Shown here: piece after piece, positions 1-12,082 of the stretch
How positions within the stretch are numbered: the stretch's first letter is position 1
Layout of the letters: each line of letters begins with the position of its first letter
NCBI GenBank assembly: GCA_033807775.1
Contig: JAWVWS010001018.1
Location: forward strand, 225,440 to 289,439
From: Saussurea involucrata
Taxonomy: Eukaryota > Streptophyta > Magnoliopsida > Asterales > Asteraceae
DNA length: 64,000 bases
Direction: 5' to 3'
Program-made: the position numbers and the translations under genes
The notes under the pieces: model-generated
Seen by the model: only the letters and a program-made list of their open reading frames with translations
Database searches by the model: none
What the model was told of the DNA's origin: nothing

Positions 1-3000
1 ACATGCCAGTGCATCATTTCCTAGTGGTATTTATGGGGAAATCTTGCCAATTTCAAGTGACAAATTTGTTGCACTCGATGCTACGAGGTTCATTTTGCTG
101 TTAATAAGCATCAAAGAAGGACAAATTGAGCTTCATCAGACCCATGTTTCAAATCTCATTCATGGATCTTCCGAGAACACAGTTATATTACCTTCAAAGC
201 TTTCAGGAATATTTTCTATAAGCACGGATACCTTCATCGCTTTTATTAAAGTGACCAATGAAGGGAAATTGAATGTAATGGAAAAAGTTGATAAGATGGT
301 CGTTGTTAGTGATGCATTGGCCCTTTCAGAAGGCGAGCAAGCTTTTGCACTTGTTCAACATGGAGATAATAAGATTGAGTTATCTGTAAGGCTTGTTCAT
401 GACATGAGTAGCAATCATCTCAAGGAAACTGTGAAGATGGATCATGAGAGGGGCTATGTGCATAAGATTTTCATTAATAATTATGTTCGAACAGATAGGT
501 CCCATGGTTTTAGAGCATTGATTGTGATGGAAGATCATTCACTACTATTGCTACAGCAAGGTGAGATTGTGTGGAGTAGAGATGATGGACTTGCTTCTAT
601 TATAGACGTGACAACATCGGAACTACCTGTCGAAAAGCTTGGTGTATCGGTATCAAAAGTTGAGCGCAGCCTTTTTGAGTGGCTTAAGGTATGAAACTTC
701 TTGAGATGCTTTTGAAATCAACACATATTATGTTTTTCAAACAGTATTCATTATTTTGTGCCGATAAGAGTTGGTTCAAGGATGCAGGGTAATACGATAT
801 TGAAAGTTTCTTGCACAGATGTTATATTTGTTTTCCATGTGAAAAGAAATAATATATTTATCTGATAAGGTGGTTGAACTGTAAAAAATATTCAGCAACT
901 CTTTTATGGTCTTTAACCGTTTAATGTTAAAAGGAGTTTATGGAGGATTTGGGGGGGGGGGGGGGGGGGGCATTAGTAACTCATGAAACTAAGTTATATT
1001 TTCACCACCAATCTTGTCTGACTTTTTAAGTGAAATTACAATTTATATAGTATATTATGGACTTTTACATAATTTCATTGCATAGTCAATGTTTCTAAGC
1101 ATGTCAAAAGTAAGCTGTTCACAAATCGAGGTGTCGGGTCATGATCCATGGTGTCACATATCTTCTTCAAGTATTTGGGTAGATTAGGATGGATTTGCAG
1201 TAAATCTTTTATTATTTGCATAACGTATTGATGATACATGGTATTGCAATGACACAATGTAAAACTTGGGCCTTTTGATTGATTTTGTTAAATTTTATAT
1301 GTTTGGGGTCTCTTATATGTTTTATATATTTCTTAAAAGCAATACCTCTTTTCTTGCACTAAGATAATAATGCGAAAACCCATTAGTTCTGACTCAACAC
1401 TTCAACATCTAGCTACCAACTGTGGACTGTTATTAAGCCTCTGCCTCTCCTTTTGTCCATGACAACTTGGCTTCCGTGCTTTCTTCTTTCTTCCATTTAT
1501 CTTTTTTTTCTATCTTTTCTTGTTTGCTTTTTCTTCCGACTGCATTTCATTTATTCTCTTGGTTGATGTATTCTAAAGTCACGAAAATATTCAATTAAAT
1601 TTATTTTCCCCTGATTCTATTCTTCCTAAAAAACAATCAGTAGGAAACTGCACCAAGTGTTAGTTGTATTATAAAATCTTATAACATACCCAAAAAGTCT
1701 ACAATAACTGAATTAAGTAAATATTATTGATTAACTATGAAATTATTTTTTTTCTTTTACAAGACAGCATCACCCTCTTGAATTGATCCTACTATCCCAC
1801 AAGTCATGTTTTGCTAAAAAGACGTTTTACAAGCTCTTCGGCATTAAAGTAATCTTATTTATTTTTGGATTGTTTTTCTTTTGGAAATTGGTGCTATTGC
1901 CGTGGCTCATTTTCATATTTGTGCATTCTTGCACCACTTGCTGCAATTGCTAACTTATGTTGACAAATTTAGCGACTCTAAGAGTAAGCATGCCCATTGG
2001 TTCTTATGATCTTGCTCTTTTGTTGAAGGGTCATATGCTGAAGCTTAAAGGAACTTTAATGCTTGCAACACCAGATGAAGTAGCAGCAATACAACAAATT
2101 CGGTTGCAGAGTTCTGAGAAAAGCAAGATGACCCGAGACCATAATGGGTTCCGTAGACTCCTCATAGTACTTACTAGAGCTGGGAAACTTTTCGCATTAC
2201 ATACAGGAGATGGACGAGTTGTCTGGTCTACCCTACTGCAATCCCTTCGCAAATCAGACCAATGTACTCATCCCACCGGTCTGAAATTGCACCAGTGGCA
2301 AATTCCACATCATCATGCACTCGATAATAATCCATCTGTCCTTGTTGTTGGAAGATGTAGACTTTCTTTGTCATCTTCTAGCGCAATGTCAATTGTTGAT
2401 GCTTACACTGGAAAAGAGCTTCATAATATGGGTCCCGCGCATTCCACTGTGCAAGTTATCTCTTTACCATTCAGCGATTCCACCGAGCAACAGCTTCACT
2501 TGCTGATAGATGCTGAAAACCGTGCTCACTTGTACCCTCAAACTCCTGAAGCTGCTGAGATCTTCCAACGTGAGTCTGAAAATGTGTATTGGTACTCAGT
2601 CGAAGCTGAAGTTAGTATCTTGAGAGGGTATGGGGTGAAAAGCAGTTGTAATCTTGAGGTACCTAACAAATACTGCTTTGAAACCAGGAATTTATGGTCT
2701 ATTGTGTTCCCACTGGAATCAGAGAAAATCATTGCAACAGTGACGAGAAAAGCTAATGAGGTATGTTTTTTGTTTTGAAAATGTAAATGTAAATGTTAAA
2801 GTTGTAGAAGATCAATTTAGTAATTTTTTGTTTGTTCTTCAGGTGGTTCACACTCAAACAAAGGTTATTGCGGATGAAGATGTGATGTATAAATACGTAT
2901 CAAAGAATATTCTTTTTGTGGCTACTGTTTCACCGAAAGCCAGTGGTCCAATTGGCTCAGCAACTCCTGATGAATCATTGCTGGTGGTCCACCTTGTAGA

Positions 3001-5422
3001 TACTGTAACTGGTCGCATACTGCATCGCATGAGTCATTCAGGCGCACAGGGTCCTGTGCATGCAGTGAGTATTAATGGTTTTTTCTTTCTTTACTTCAAA
3101 AAAGTAACTTGTTTTCATGAATGGTCCTTTATTTATGTGTTTTCATTTGTTGCTCTCCTTCCAAAGGTCCTTAGTGAGAACTGGGTTGTCTACCATTACT
3201 TCAACTTACGAGCACACAGATATGAGATATCTGTTATCGAGATTTATGATCAGTCTCGTGCGGTATTGCTCTTAAACTTGAATTTTCTGTCATATTTGCC
3301 CTATGGGCTTATGGGATTTATGTATATATATATATATATGTGTGTTAATTTTGATTACCGTTCACAGGAAAATAAAGATGTTTTGAAGCTTATTGTTGGA
3401 AAACATAATCTCACTGCACCTGTGTCCTCTTATTCTCGGCCTGAGGTTACAACAAAATCACAATCTTACTTCTTCACACATTCAGTGAAAGCAATATCTG
3501 TAACTTCCACTGCCAAGGGCATAACTTCCAAGCACCTTCTTATTGGGACAATTGGCGATAAGGTTAGCTTAAAATATTGATAATAAAATGATTTCTTTAA
3601 TCTTTCTTTAATTGAAGGTCATTGTTCTTTTTTCATTCTTGCCCAAATCCCCTGTGAAGCTGACATATTTGGTTTTCACAAATTCCTCTTATTTTACGTT
3701 ACTTGAATCCCATGCTGACATTTACTTACACTTTGCCATACACGAACTCTCGTTTATTTTTTTTTGTAGGTATTGGCTCTTGATAAGCGTTTTGTTGATC
3801 CACGAAGGTCACTCAATCCCACACAAGCTGAGAAAGAGGAGGGTCTTTTACCTCTGACAGATGCTTTGCCAATTATTCCACAGGTGAGTGGGTAGAATCC
3901 TTTTTCTCTTGTTTTGATTTTGTAACTAAAAACAGACTAGTTTTGAGGCAAGAAATGCTGAACTAAGCCCTTTTTGCTTGCTTTATTGAGCCTCTGAATG
4001 CTAGTCACTTATTCATTTAGACATCTTGATGATCAAGTATGTTTGTTTTTTCTTAAGCCGGCGATAACGGTTCAACTTGCCATAAATGTCTTACAAAATT
4101 AGTAGTGCAAGTCTAGTTTAATTTTTGTTAACAAAGCCTTTCTATTTTTTATCATAAGATAGTTACATACACTTCTTTTTAAATTGTTCTTTTTTTTGTT
4201 TCATTAATTTTTTCAGCTCTTTTTCAATTTTGTTTTATATTGTTGTCTTTTCATTGTTTTCTTCTTGGTTTATTATTTGTGCATATCATTTGAAACTTCT
4301 TTCTATTCCCCCCCCCTCTAAAAAAGAAAGAAGAAAAGAAAATTGTATTTCGATTTTATTCAACATGTATCTATCGTGGATCAAAATTTCCAATCATTCA
4401 ACACTTGTTATTCAGTTTTATCAAACACAAATTTTAGTGGATCATGTGTTCTTGCAAAAGGACGAGTAGCAATAGATTTTTGTTGGATCACTTATGAATA
4501 GTTTGGTTTGGTTAATGGTTTATGGTGCTAACCGAAAATGTCAAACGCGGATTTATTGTATTATAGAATAATCATTTATTTACAACTAGTAAAAGACTAA
4601 TTTTTGTTTATAATTAAAAAAACAAACAATCTGGAAGTGGTTTTATCCCATCTTTTAAGGGTTTTACTTATTAATATCATTTAAATTAATAAAATGATTT
4701 TAAACCATTGAGCAAATTGGTTTTCAGTCACTTGTTTGATAACCCTCATGAAGTGCCTGATCCATGTTTAGAAACCATAAGTTAGCTTATCTTCTGAGCT
4801 TAATGAAAAAAACCCTGTTTGATGAATCATTAGTTAGCTTTTTCTAAAAGCTACCTTTTCACTTCTTCTAAGTATGCTTCTTGTATTTGACGTAAATGAC
4901 TAAAAATATGTCAGTTTAGGTCATTTTACATTCCCATCTAACTTATCAACTAGTTTTTATCAATCGTGACTAGTTTATTAGCCAACAATAAGCTTTTCAG
5001 CTAACAAGTAGTTTATTTGCTATTTTGCCAAGTGCCAAACATAATCTTAATGTTATTGTTCGCATTTCTAACAGATTTCCATATTCTACAACTCACTGTA
5101 TAGTTTTGTCATTGACCAAAAGCTTATATATACGTGTCTATGCATTTTATTGTTTTTGCAGTCGTACGTGACACACGCGTTTAAAGTAGAAGGTTTAAGA
5201 GGCATAGAAACCGTACCTGCAAAGCTGGAGTCAACGACCCTTGTATTTGCGTATGGAGTCGATCTCTTCTTTACGAGGCTTGCACCTTCAAGAACTTATG
5301 ACTCACTTACAGAGGATTTCAACTACGCACTACTTCTTCTTACAATCGTCGCCCTCGTGGTGGCTATTTTCGTAACGTGGGTTTTGTCCGAGAGGAAAGA
5401 TCTGCAGGACAAATGGAGGTAA
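1..5422 (+). CDS. EMC1: EMC1, ER membrane protein complex subunit 1 (3' part, seven exons)
   Basis: The window opens inside this gene. Coding exons, all in phase with GT-AG borders, are 1-688, 2029-2760, 2843-3064, 3167-3262, 3368-3562, 3770-3883 and 5162-5422, giving 768 codons before the stop. The family is usually about 980 residues, so roughly 220 N-terminal residues (signal peptide, start of the beta-propeller) lie upstream. Exon 2 begins with the conserved GHMLKLKGTLML block, and the last exons form the C-terminal DUF1620 region. The final exon carries one hydrophobic segment of about 20 residues after NYALLLL, then a short basic tail ending DLQDKWR, as expected for a type I ER membrane protein. 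From family knowledge, EMC1 is the large lumenal scaffold of the EMC insertase for multi-pass and tail-anchored proteins. No frameshift or stop is visible. The last intron is 1.28 kb and probably holds a MITE. Confidence 0.93.
951..970. repeat. G20 homopolymer in EMC1 intron 1
   Basis: Twenty consecutive G on the + strand lie inside the first visible EMC1 intron. Such tracts are unstable and error-prone in assemblies, so the true length is uncertain. Confidence 0.95.
4735..5050. mobile_element. Probable hAT-like MITE in the last EMC1 intron
   Basis: This part of the 1.28-kb intron has short, partly inverted motifs: a 'gcttat' and 'agctaacaagtag' style composition and an end reading 'gtgccaaacata', facing a left end with 'tgtttgat'. 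That is the style of short non-autonomous hAT elements. I could not define exact ends or a target duplication, so this is a weak call. Confidence 0.3.
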
Positions 5423-5812
5423 TTAAGTGCCAAAAGTCCCATAATCCTACCCTTATAAGTTGGTTACGTTAATTTTATTTTATATCACCAACGATGTTTG
5501 TTTTTAACTTGTGCCATCGTAGTCCCTTTGGTAGCGTACTATTTTGTCGGTTTTGTTTCTTGAGTTTAGTAGTGTTTAGAGCGAACTGGTGTTGATTGAT
5601 AGAGAAGTTCACACAAATTTTTGACTCTAATCTGTCATAGAATTGTCTCGCTAGAAGAAACACCCATAAAACCGACTTATCTTTTATTGTGGGACCCGCT
5701 ATTTATTTCGAAACGTTGTCTTCTTTTTGAAACTGTTTGGGCTTGTTTGGTCGTGTTTGGGTAAACGATGCTCTTGGCTTTGGGGGCTGTTTACCGAACA
5801 CTTGTTGTCTTG

Positions 5813-6545
5813 TTGGGTAAGTGATGCTTAACCAGGTCAGAAATGGTCTTTACCAACAATCTTACTGTGCCATTTTGCTGACCGAAGATCTTACCGGGTA
5901 AGAGATGCTTATGGTATGCGTTTTTTATGACCAAGAATCTTACTGACAGTAAGCGCTTACCCAGTTTGTAACGGTCCTTAATGATTTTGTTTTCTTTTTC
6001 TTCATGGAACAATATATCTAGTGTAGGCTGATAACGAGTTTGAATTTTTATGGACACTCGGTTCGAAATGAACTTTATCAAGTGCGACTTTTGAGCTTGA
6101 AACGTATAACAAATCGAGTTCGAGTTTATAAGAACTCAACTTGAGGATTTAGTACTTGGATTGAGCTTTAAATTTATTTTGTTTTATTGAACATAGTTCT
6201 GATAAATAATTTTGAGCAATCAGAGCTCTCGATTTGAAGTATTAATGGACCCTTTTTTACCTATTCAAACTTTTGAGTCAAGTTTATTAGCTCGATTTGA
6301 AGTAAGCGCTTATTGGTTCAATTACCTCATCTGTTGAACATACCGAGATTCTTACCCGGTAAGTAGGAAGACAAGGATCAAAAGCTTACCCCGTAAGTGA
6401 GGGTGATGACTCTTACCCGGTAAGAGCTTACATGGTTATAGAAGCTTACCATCAATCCATTTTGGTGGTGGTCGAGATTCGAGAATGTAATCCCATAAAG
6501 CAAATGGTGGTAGAATCTTGCCGATAAGCGCTTATCCACAACGTT
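5813..6545. repeat. Cluster of short palindromes of TAAGCGCTTA / CTTACCCGGTAAG type
   Basis: Within about 730 bp, variants of two related palindromes recur roughly ten times: 'gggtaagtgatgctta', 'taccgggtaag', 'taagcgcttaccc', 'cttacccggtaag', 'cttaccccgtaag' and 'ataagcgcttatcc'. Spacing is irregular, so this is not a simple tandem array. It looks like subterminal-repeat DNA of a transposon or a decayed satellite, but no element ends were found. Confidence 0.6.
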
Positions 6546-7377
6546 TAGTATACGACCCCTAAGTTTCACAACTTTTGTCAAGTTTGTGAAGATTTTAACA
6601 AGAAACTACCATCTTTCTTAGTTTGGTTAAGTTTTTAATGAAAAGTCATGGCTTTCTGTCAACTCGAACGACTACTTAGACCGACGGATCTAATTTTCTA
6701 TTAAGTTTAACGAAAGCATCCGACTTTAGTGGTAGGGGTGTTAAACTAAATTGTTGGATCGCTCAAACTGTACCGTTTTTTGGCGGTTTGAGCAGTCTGG
6801 CGGTCCAGTCCAACCTGAAAAGTGGTCAAGCCACTTAATACAGTCTGGTCGGCAGCTTGAATGTTTTTTTGAGCGGTTTGGACCGAACCGGCACCCAAAG
6901 TACACATGTGTTAATTATATTTCGTTTTCATGTTGTGAGTCAACTTTTATCGCCCATTTAAAAAGAAATCCATCGAAAACGTTAAGTTCTATTTTTCACT
7001 TCATTGGTGGTAGATAAGTCCGACAAGAATTAATCAATTTTTAATGCATCAATTAATTTTTATCACATCGATTTTTTACTGCATCAATAAAATCAATTGT
7101 TTATTTGATATTTGAATTTAAAGAAAAATAAAATATAAAAATGAATTTTATTGCATTTTTTATTATTTTTTGAAAAAAAAAAAGAATTTTAGTCAATTTT
7201 AATTGTATAATAAATTTTTAGTTTTTTTCTATTTTATAATATGAAGTAAATATTCAGTTTTCAACTAAACAAATATGTGTTATTTCAGTATTTTAGATTT
7301 ATAGTTATTATTAAAATAATGACATGGAAGTTTAGTTGACAAAAAATGTCATAATTAGTACGTCAATAGGTTAATTG

Positions 7378-7620
7378 GACCCTTAAATAAACATACAGTT
7401 TGATACAAACCTCTTAATGACGATTTTGAAAGTTGGATCCCCAAAATAAGAATCAGGTGAAAGTTGGTTCTATTTTGATAATATCAAATATTACTGTTAC
7501 CTGTTGAACAGATTATCAGACCCTTAAATAAACATAAAGTTTGATACATACCCCTAAATAACGATTTTGAAAATTGGTTCCTCAAAATAGGAATCAGGTG
7601 AAATTTGATTCTATTTTGAT
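7378..7620. repeat. Direct repeat, two 102-bp copies
   Basis: Copy 1 is 7378-7479 and copy 2 is 7519-7620. Both start 'gacccttaaataaacata' and end 'ttctattttgat', with scattered substitutions, and are separated by 39 bp. The origin is unknown; it may be an internal duplication of an old element. Confidence 0.85.
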
Positions 7621-8142
7621 GCAATTTTCCCTTTTATATTTTGATATTTTTTCTTATAAATGTTATATTGGTACGTTTTGTTGAAGGTTCTGTCCTCTTT
7701 CCATAATATGCCCAAACCGTCTAAACAGTTCGGACCAAATCGTTTTTTTGTATGATTTGACAAGTTTAGTCACTTGCTGCCAAATTGCTCGGTTTGATTT
7801 TTTTTCTTTATAAACCGTTATTATAGATGGGTTTATGGTTTGGGGGGTTAAACTGTATAAACCGGACCGGAAACACCCATATTTAATGGTGGGATCGTTA
7901 AAAGACCTAAATTGTAACTTTCGAAAGTAATCAAAGACGTATTTGTAACTTTTTGTTAAGTTCGACACCTTTTTGTTATGTCAATTAACAAGAAGACAAG
8001 ACTTCTCATAAGTTCAATTAAAACTTTATAGACAATGTGTATTATAATTTAATGAATTTTGTCTTAACTAGTACCTAGTGTATTGATGATTTCTTTTTCT
8101 AATGAATTTAACAAATATTCAATTTTTATGAAAATTTGATAA

Positions 8143-8151
8143 TTGATAATT
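8143..8151. repeat. MULE target-site duplication, left copy
   Basis: The 9-mer ttgataatt directly abuts the left inverted-repeat end (gggaaattaatt). It is identical to 13313-13321, and 9 bp is the Mutator superfamily length. Confidence 0.93.
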
Positions 8152-8946
8152 GGGAAATTAATTAAAATACCCCAAGTCAAACCAACTGTTACCAAAATAC
8201 CCTAAGGGTGCGTTTGGTTTACGGGAATGGATTGTAATGGATTGGATTTCAAATCCAAATTTGTTTATTATATATATATATATATATATATTAAACCAAT
8301 AGATATTGTTTAATTTATTAGTAACAATAGTTTATTAGTATTAAAACAACTTAATAATAATTAATTATTACTTATCTTTTTTCTATTTTAGTAACAAAGC
8401 GATAGTGAAAGAAAATTCAATAAACCTCACACGCTTCTCAAACATGCCTCACAAATCCCGTCCAGATTGGATTTCAAATCCCGGCCTTCACCAAATGATT
8501 TCAAAATCCATCAAACATGGGATTTCTAACAAAATTCAAGGATCCCAAAACCCTCCAATTCCAAATTCTATGGAAACGTGGGATTGAAATGCACTTGAAA
8601 TCCAAATCCAATCCATTCCCGTAAACCAAACGCACCCTAAAATTTTTCAACTTTGCAAAAATGCCCAAAATACCCGCGATGGGGTCCCGCGATCGCGGGA
8701 TACGCTGACGTGGCACGTATTTTGGGGCCAAATGCCCCGCGAAGCCCCTCAACTTTGGCCGCGGTGCACTTTTGGTCCCTGCCCGCGATCGCATCCCGCG
8801 ATGGCCCAAAAAATTACACTTTTGGTCCCTGAAAATTTACACTTTCAGCCCCTATACTTAGACGAATTTTGCATGCTTTTACTGTTTTTTTCCACAATTA
8901 TTGCAATTTAAAGACCGATTTGTGGTTGAAATTCATTTGCATGTTT
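8152..8946. repeat. MULE left terminal inverted repeat (interrupted by a MITE)
   Basis: Without the 435-bp insertion (element plus duplicated TAA) this is 360 bp, matching the reverse complement of 12953-13312 almost base for base. Homology stops just after 'ttcatttgcatgttt'. The repeat is GC-rich compared with its surroundings and contains a perfect 14-bp palindrome, cccgcgatcgcggg, at 8686-8699 plus further 'cgcgat' repeats. Confidence 0.93.
8206..8637. mobile_element. PIF/Harbinger (Tourist-like) MITE nested in the MULE left repeat
   Basis: This 432-bp element has inverted ends gggtgcgtttggtttacggg and the exact complement at the right end. It is flanked by a 3-bp TAA duplication (8203-8205 and 8638-8640). 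The uninterrupted right MULE repeat shows the empty site, confirming the insertion and its boundaries. A TAA/TTA duplication and G-rich ends with TTTGGTT are typical of Tourist-like MITEs. The interior is AT-rich with a TA tract at about 8270-8290 and no coding capacity. Confidence 0.93.
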
Positions 8947-9132
8947 CAATCAATGTTAAATCAATGTTTTTGGAATACCAGTTTGTGGATGAAATGAGAG
9001 ATTGGTTTTCTGATATGTTGGTTGTTTCATTGATAAATAGACGTAAAATTCAAGCCATAATCCCCACACAACGATTTCATTGTTGGAATATTTCTTTCTG
9101 CAATATTTTGTGTTTGAGATACTACTGAAAAA

Positions 9133-11662
9133 ATGAGTTCATCTGTTGCAAAAGCTAAGCTATATTTCTGTTTTGATGGTGAATGGGTGCAAGATAACAA
9201 TGAGTGGAATTTTGCTTATAAATCTAAGCATGGTGTAAAAGTGTCAGTAAACTACACTTATCAGAAGTTTGTTGCATACGCCATGCAAAAATGTGGAATC
9301 AACTCTTCTGATATTTGTAAGTTAGTATTTAAAAATGGCGATGGGTCATTTGTGGATTTATCCAACGATGGGGATATCTCTACTTTTCTGCACCTTGCAG
9401 TCGATTCAGAAAGACCCCCATTACTCTTTGTGTATCCCGGCGTATCCGACGGTGACGACGACGGTGACGAGGAGGGTGATTCTCAACAAATAGAGCATCC
9501 TGATTCTCAACAAATAGAGCAGCCTGATTCTCAACAACAACAACCACCACAACCACACGAATGACGTACTGCTGGAGTTGCTGATGACGAAACCCACGTT
9601 TTCAGAACGGGTAATTCTGAAATAGACAGATCAGACACCGATAATGATGATCACGAAGAATATACCCATAGTAGAAAATCATGTAGTCAGATAAATGACT
9701 TTTTTGATATGCCCCCTATTCTTCCAGACTCCCATACCCAGACACAAAGCTACGAACCTACACCTTATATTCGCAGTGAAAGTTTAACAGCAGGTCAGAT
9801 ATTCGATTCGAAGGATCTCTTAGCAAGTCAGATCGGACTCAAGTTCTTGGAAGAGGGTTTCCAAAGTCGCGTGCGGGCATCTGACAAAAGCAAATACGTA
9901 GTTGAATGTGCTAGAGAAAAGTGTGAGTGGAGGTTGTACGCGATTCACACAGGTCCCAAAGGAGGGGCGATAATGATTAGAAAGTTGCACGACGTACACA
10001 CTTGTACGAGGACGCAACTTAATCCCCACCACAAACAAGCCGGCAAAAATACTTTGGGTGCGATCCTGAAAAACAAATTTCTTGATGTTAGCAGGTCATT
10101 GCGTCCAAAGGACATCGTCCACGACGTTCACCGGCAGTTCGGCGTCACGATTGATTACCACCAAGCGTGGCGTGCGTGCTGCCATGCACTGTTTATGGTG
10201 AGAGGCACGTTCGAGGAGTCGTATGAACGACTCCCGACATATTTATATAATTTGCAGCTGCAGAACCCTGGTACTGTCACGCAGCTACGGACCGATTCAC
10301 GTGGACGGTTTGAGATGTGCTTCGTGGCCCTTGGACCCGCGGTACGTATTTTAACACGTCATATGTTTACACATTATAAACTATAACATTTACACATTAT
10401 AAACTATAACATTTTAACCTATGTTTTTGCAGATCCGCACATTTCTGGAAAATCTACGTCGTGTCCTGATAATAGACGCATCCCATTTAAAGGGCCGTTA
10501 CTTGGGTATGATGTTCCTGGCGGTTTCCATGGACGGGGATAACTCCATCGTTCCAGTAGCTTTCGGCGTAGGCAAGTCCGAAACCGGGGACGAGTGGACT
10601 TGGTTTCTGTCCATGTTGAGACAAGCTATCGAAGACCCGCAAGGGTTGGTGTTTATGTCTGACAGGGCTCCTTCCATAAGCGCCGCAATCTCTGCCATGT
10701 ACCCAAACGCCCCTCACGCCATATGCTGTCGACATTTGGAGATGAACGCCAAATCCAAGGACAAACGTATTACCACCTACAAGGATGTCTATTGGGCGGC
10801 ATGCAGAGCATATACGGATCGGGAGTTTAACAAGTACATGAATATGCTACGATACAGTGTCAAGGAAGCAGCCAAAGTCTTTGACGATGCTGGACCGGAG
10901 AGGTGGTCCGCGGCCCATTTTCCTGGACAACGGTATGACATTCTGACCTTGAATAGTGCAGAGTCTGTGAATGCACTCTCCCGTTTTGCGCGTAGATGTC
11001 CGATTGTTAATCTTATGGACTACTTTCGGGCCTTTCAACAAGAGTGGTACCAAATTCGACGCCTAAAAGGAGCTAAGATACAAAATGCACTCACACCAAC
11101 GGCGAAGAATATCGTTCAGTACAGGGCGCGTCGTGCGGCGACATGGCCGGTAAGAGCAATCGGGTATGGGAAGTACGAGGTGCATGATGACTATATTAAC
11201 GCGATTGTGAATATGGAAGACCACCTTTGTTCGTGTCGCGAATGGGATAAATCTGGGTTACCGTGCGGCCATGCCATCGCTGCAGCAACATATATGGGTC
11301 GTACAGATTGCAGCGACTTGGCTGTACCTTTCTTCACCTCCGAATATTACCGGAAAACATACGTGGAGGTAATAAACCCAGCTGGACCCCCTGCAGCATG
11401 GGTGTATCCACCCGACCCGCTTCCACCATGCTATCCACCTTTAATGGATAAGAACAGGGCCGTGAGACCGAGAAAGAACGACCGACGTCCATCACGTGGT
11501 GAAAGTTCGATACAACGAAGATGTACTCGGTGCCAATGCGTAGGACACACTCGTGGAGAGTGTCCAAATCCCGCCCCTTCAACCGTGCCAAGGAGACATT
11601 CTGTCAGTCACACCCCGGGCCCGTCACAGCTTGATACTGTTGATCTAAACACTGATTTGTAA
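9133..11662 (+). CDS. MuDR-type MULE transposase (one in-frame stop)
   Basis: The two-exon gene joins 9133-10341 and 10433-11662 (813 codons with stop). The 91-bp intron has GT-AG borders and contains a short direct repeat. Domains in order are: a PB1-like N-terminal domain (about residues 5-100), an acidic/Gln-rich linker, the MuDR DNA-binding region (LTAGQIFDSKDLLASQI onward) with a CxxxxC...HxC-type finger, and the MULE transposase domain. The transposase domain starts at VLIIDASHLKG and includes MSDRAPSI and HAICCRHLEMN. After it come a SWIM zinc finger (CSC...LPCGHAI) and a CCHC knuckle (CTRCQCVGHTRGEC). The protein binds and cuts element ends. One in-frame TGA at 9562-9564 in the linker is the only break seen. 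An ATG at 9709 downstream in the same frame could still give a protein with the DNA-binding and catalytic parts. The start ATG at 9133 precedes the PB1 domain. Confidence 0.92.
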
Positions 11663-11880
11663 ATGATATATTTACACACATACATATGCTTCATAACCTT
11701 ATAGTTAATTATTTAATTTATGGTACATCTCTTATTTTTTTTTTCAATTTTGTTTTACACTCCTATCGCATTAACATAATAATCATATATTAACTAATTC
11801 ATTAAATCGTTTTAAATTATTATTATTTGAACGTGTTTATAGATATCGTGAATGGCAATAGGAGAAGGTTTCACGAGAAG

Positions 11881-12082
11881 AATATTAAATGGGGTTTTGA
11901 CAAGTTGGTATCACTGGACTCATTTAAGAATTGTGAAAATGGGTATTTGGAGAATGATGATTCATGTGTGTTTAAAACACTTCAGCTCCAAACACACATG
12001 AATCATCATTCGTCAAATACCCATTTTCACAATTCTTAAATGAGTCCAGTGATACCAACTTGTCAAAACCTCATTTCATATT
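11881..12082. repeat. Near-perfect 93-bp-arm foldback inside the MULE
   Basis: The left arm 11881-11973 and right arm 11990-12082 are reverse complements with about four mismatches, separated by a 16-nt loop. Transcribed from either strand it would form a long hairpin RNA. It sits just downstream of the transposase gene, in the gap between the two convergent genes. The surrounding segment is bracketed by an exact 19-bp direct repeat (acacacatacatatgcttc at 11674-11692 and 12091-12109). It could be a nested foldback element or a source of small RNA; nothing in the arms matches the transposase exons. Confidence 0.9.

Larger units (their letters stand above)
5423..8142. other. Intergenic DNA between EMC1 and the MULE
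   Basis: This stretch holds the EMC1 3' UTR (first few hundred bases, no clear poly(A) signal chosen), a cluster of palindromic motifs, a possible degenerate DNA element at about 6735-7885, and a direct repeat pair. The possible element has ends 'ggggtgttaaact' and 'ggaaacaccca' in inverted orientation, and both flanks are rich in 'cggtttg'/'ggaccg' motifs. No open frame resembles a known protein. Confidence 0.6.

Noticed and set aside
6735..7885. A single hAT-like element
   Set aside because: Flanks share 'cggtttg' motifs and weak inverted ends, but no target duplication or clear terminus could be shown. It is mentioned only as a possibility.
8405..8809. Two frames around the MULE left end
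   Set aside because: They lie across the nested MITE and the terminal inverted repeat, so they are non-coding.
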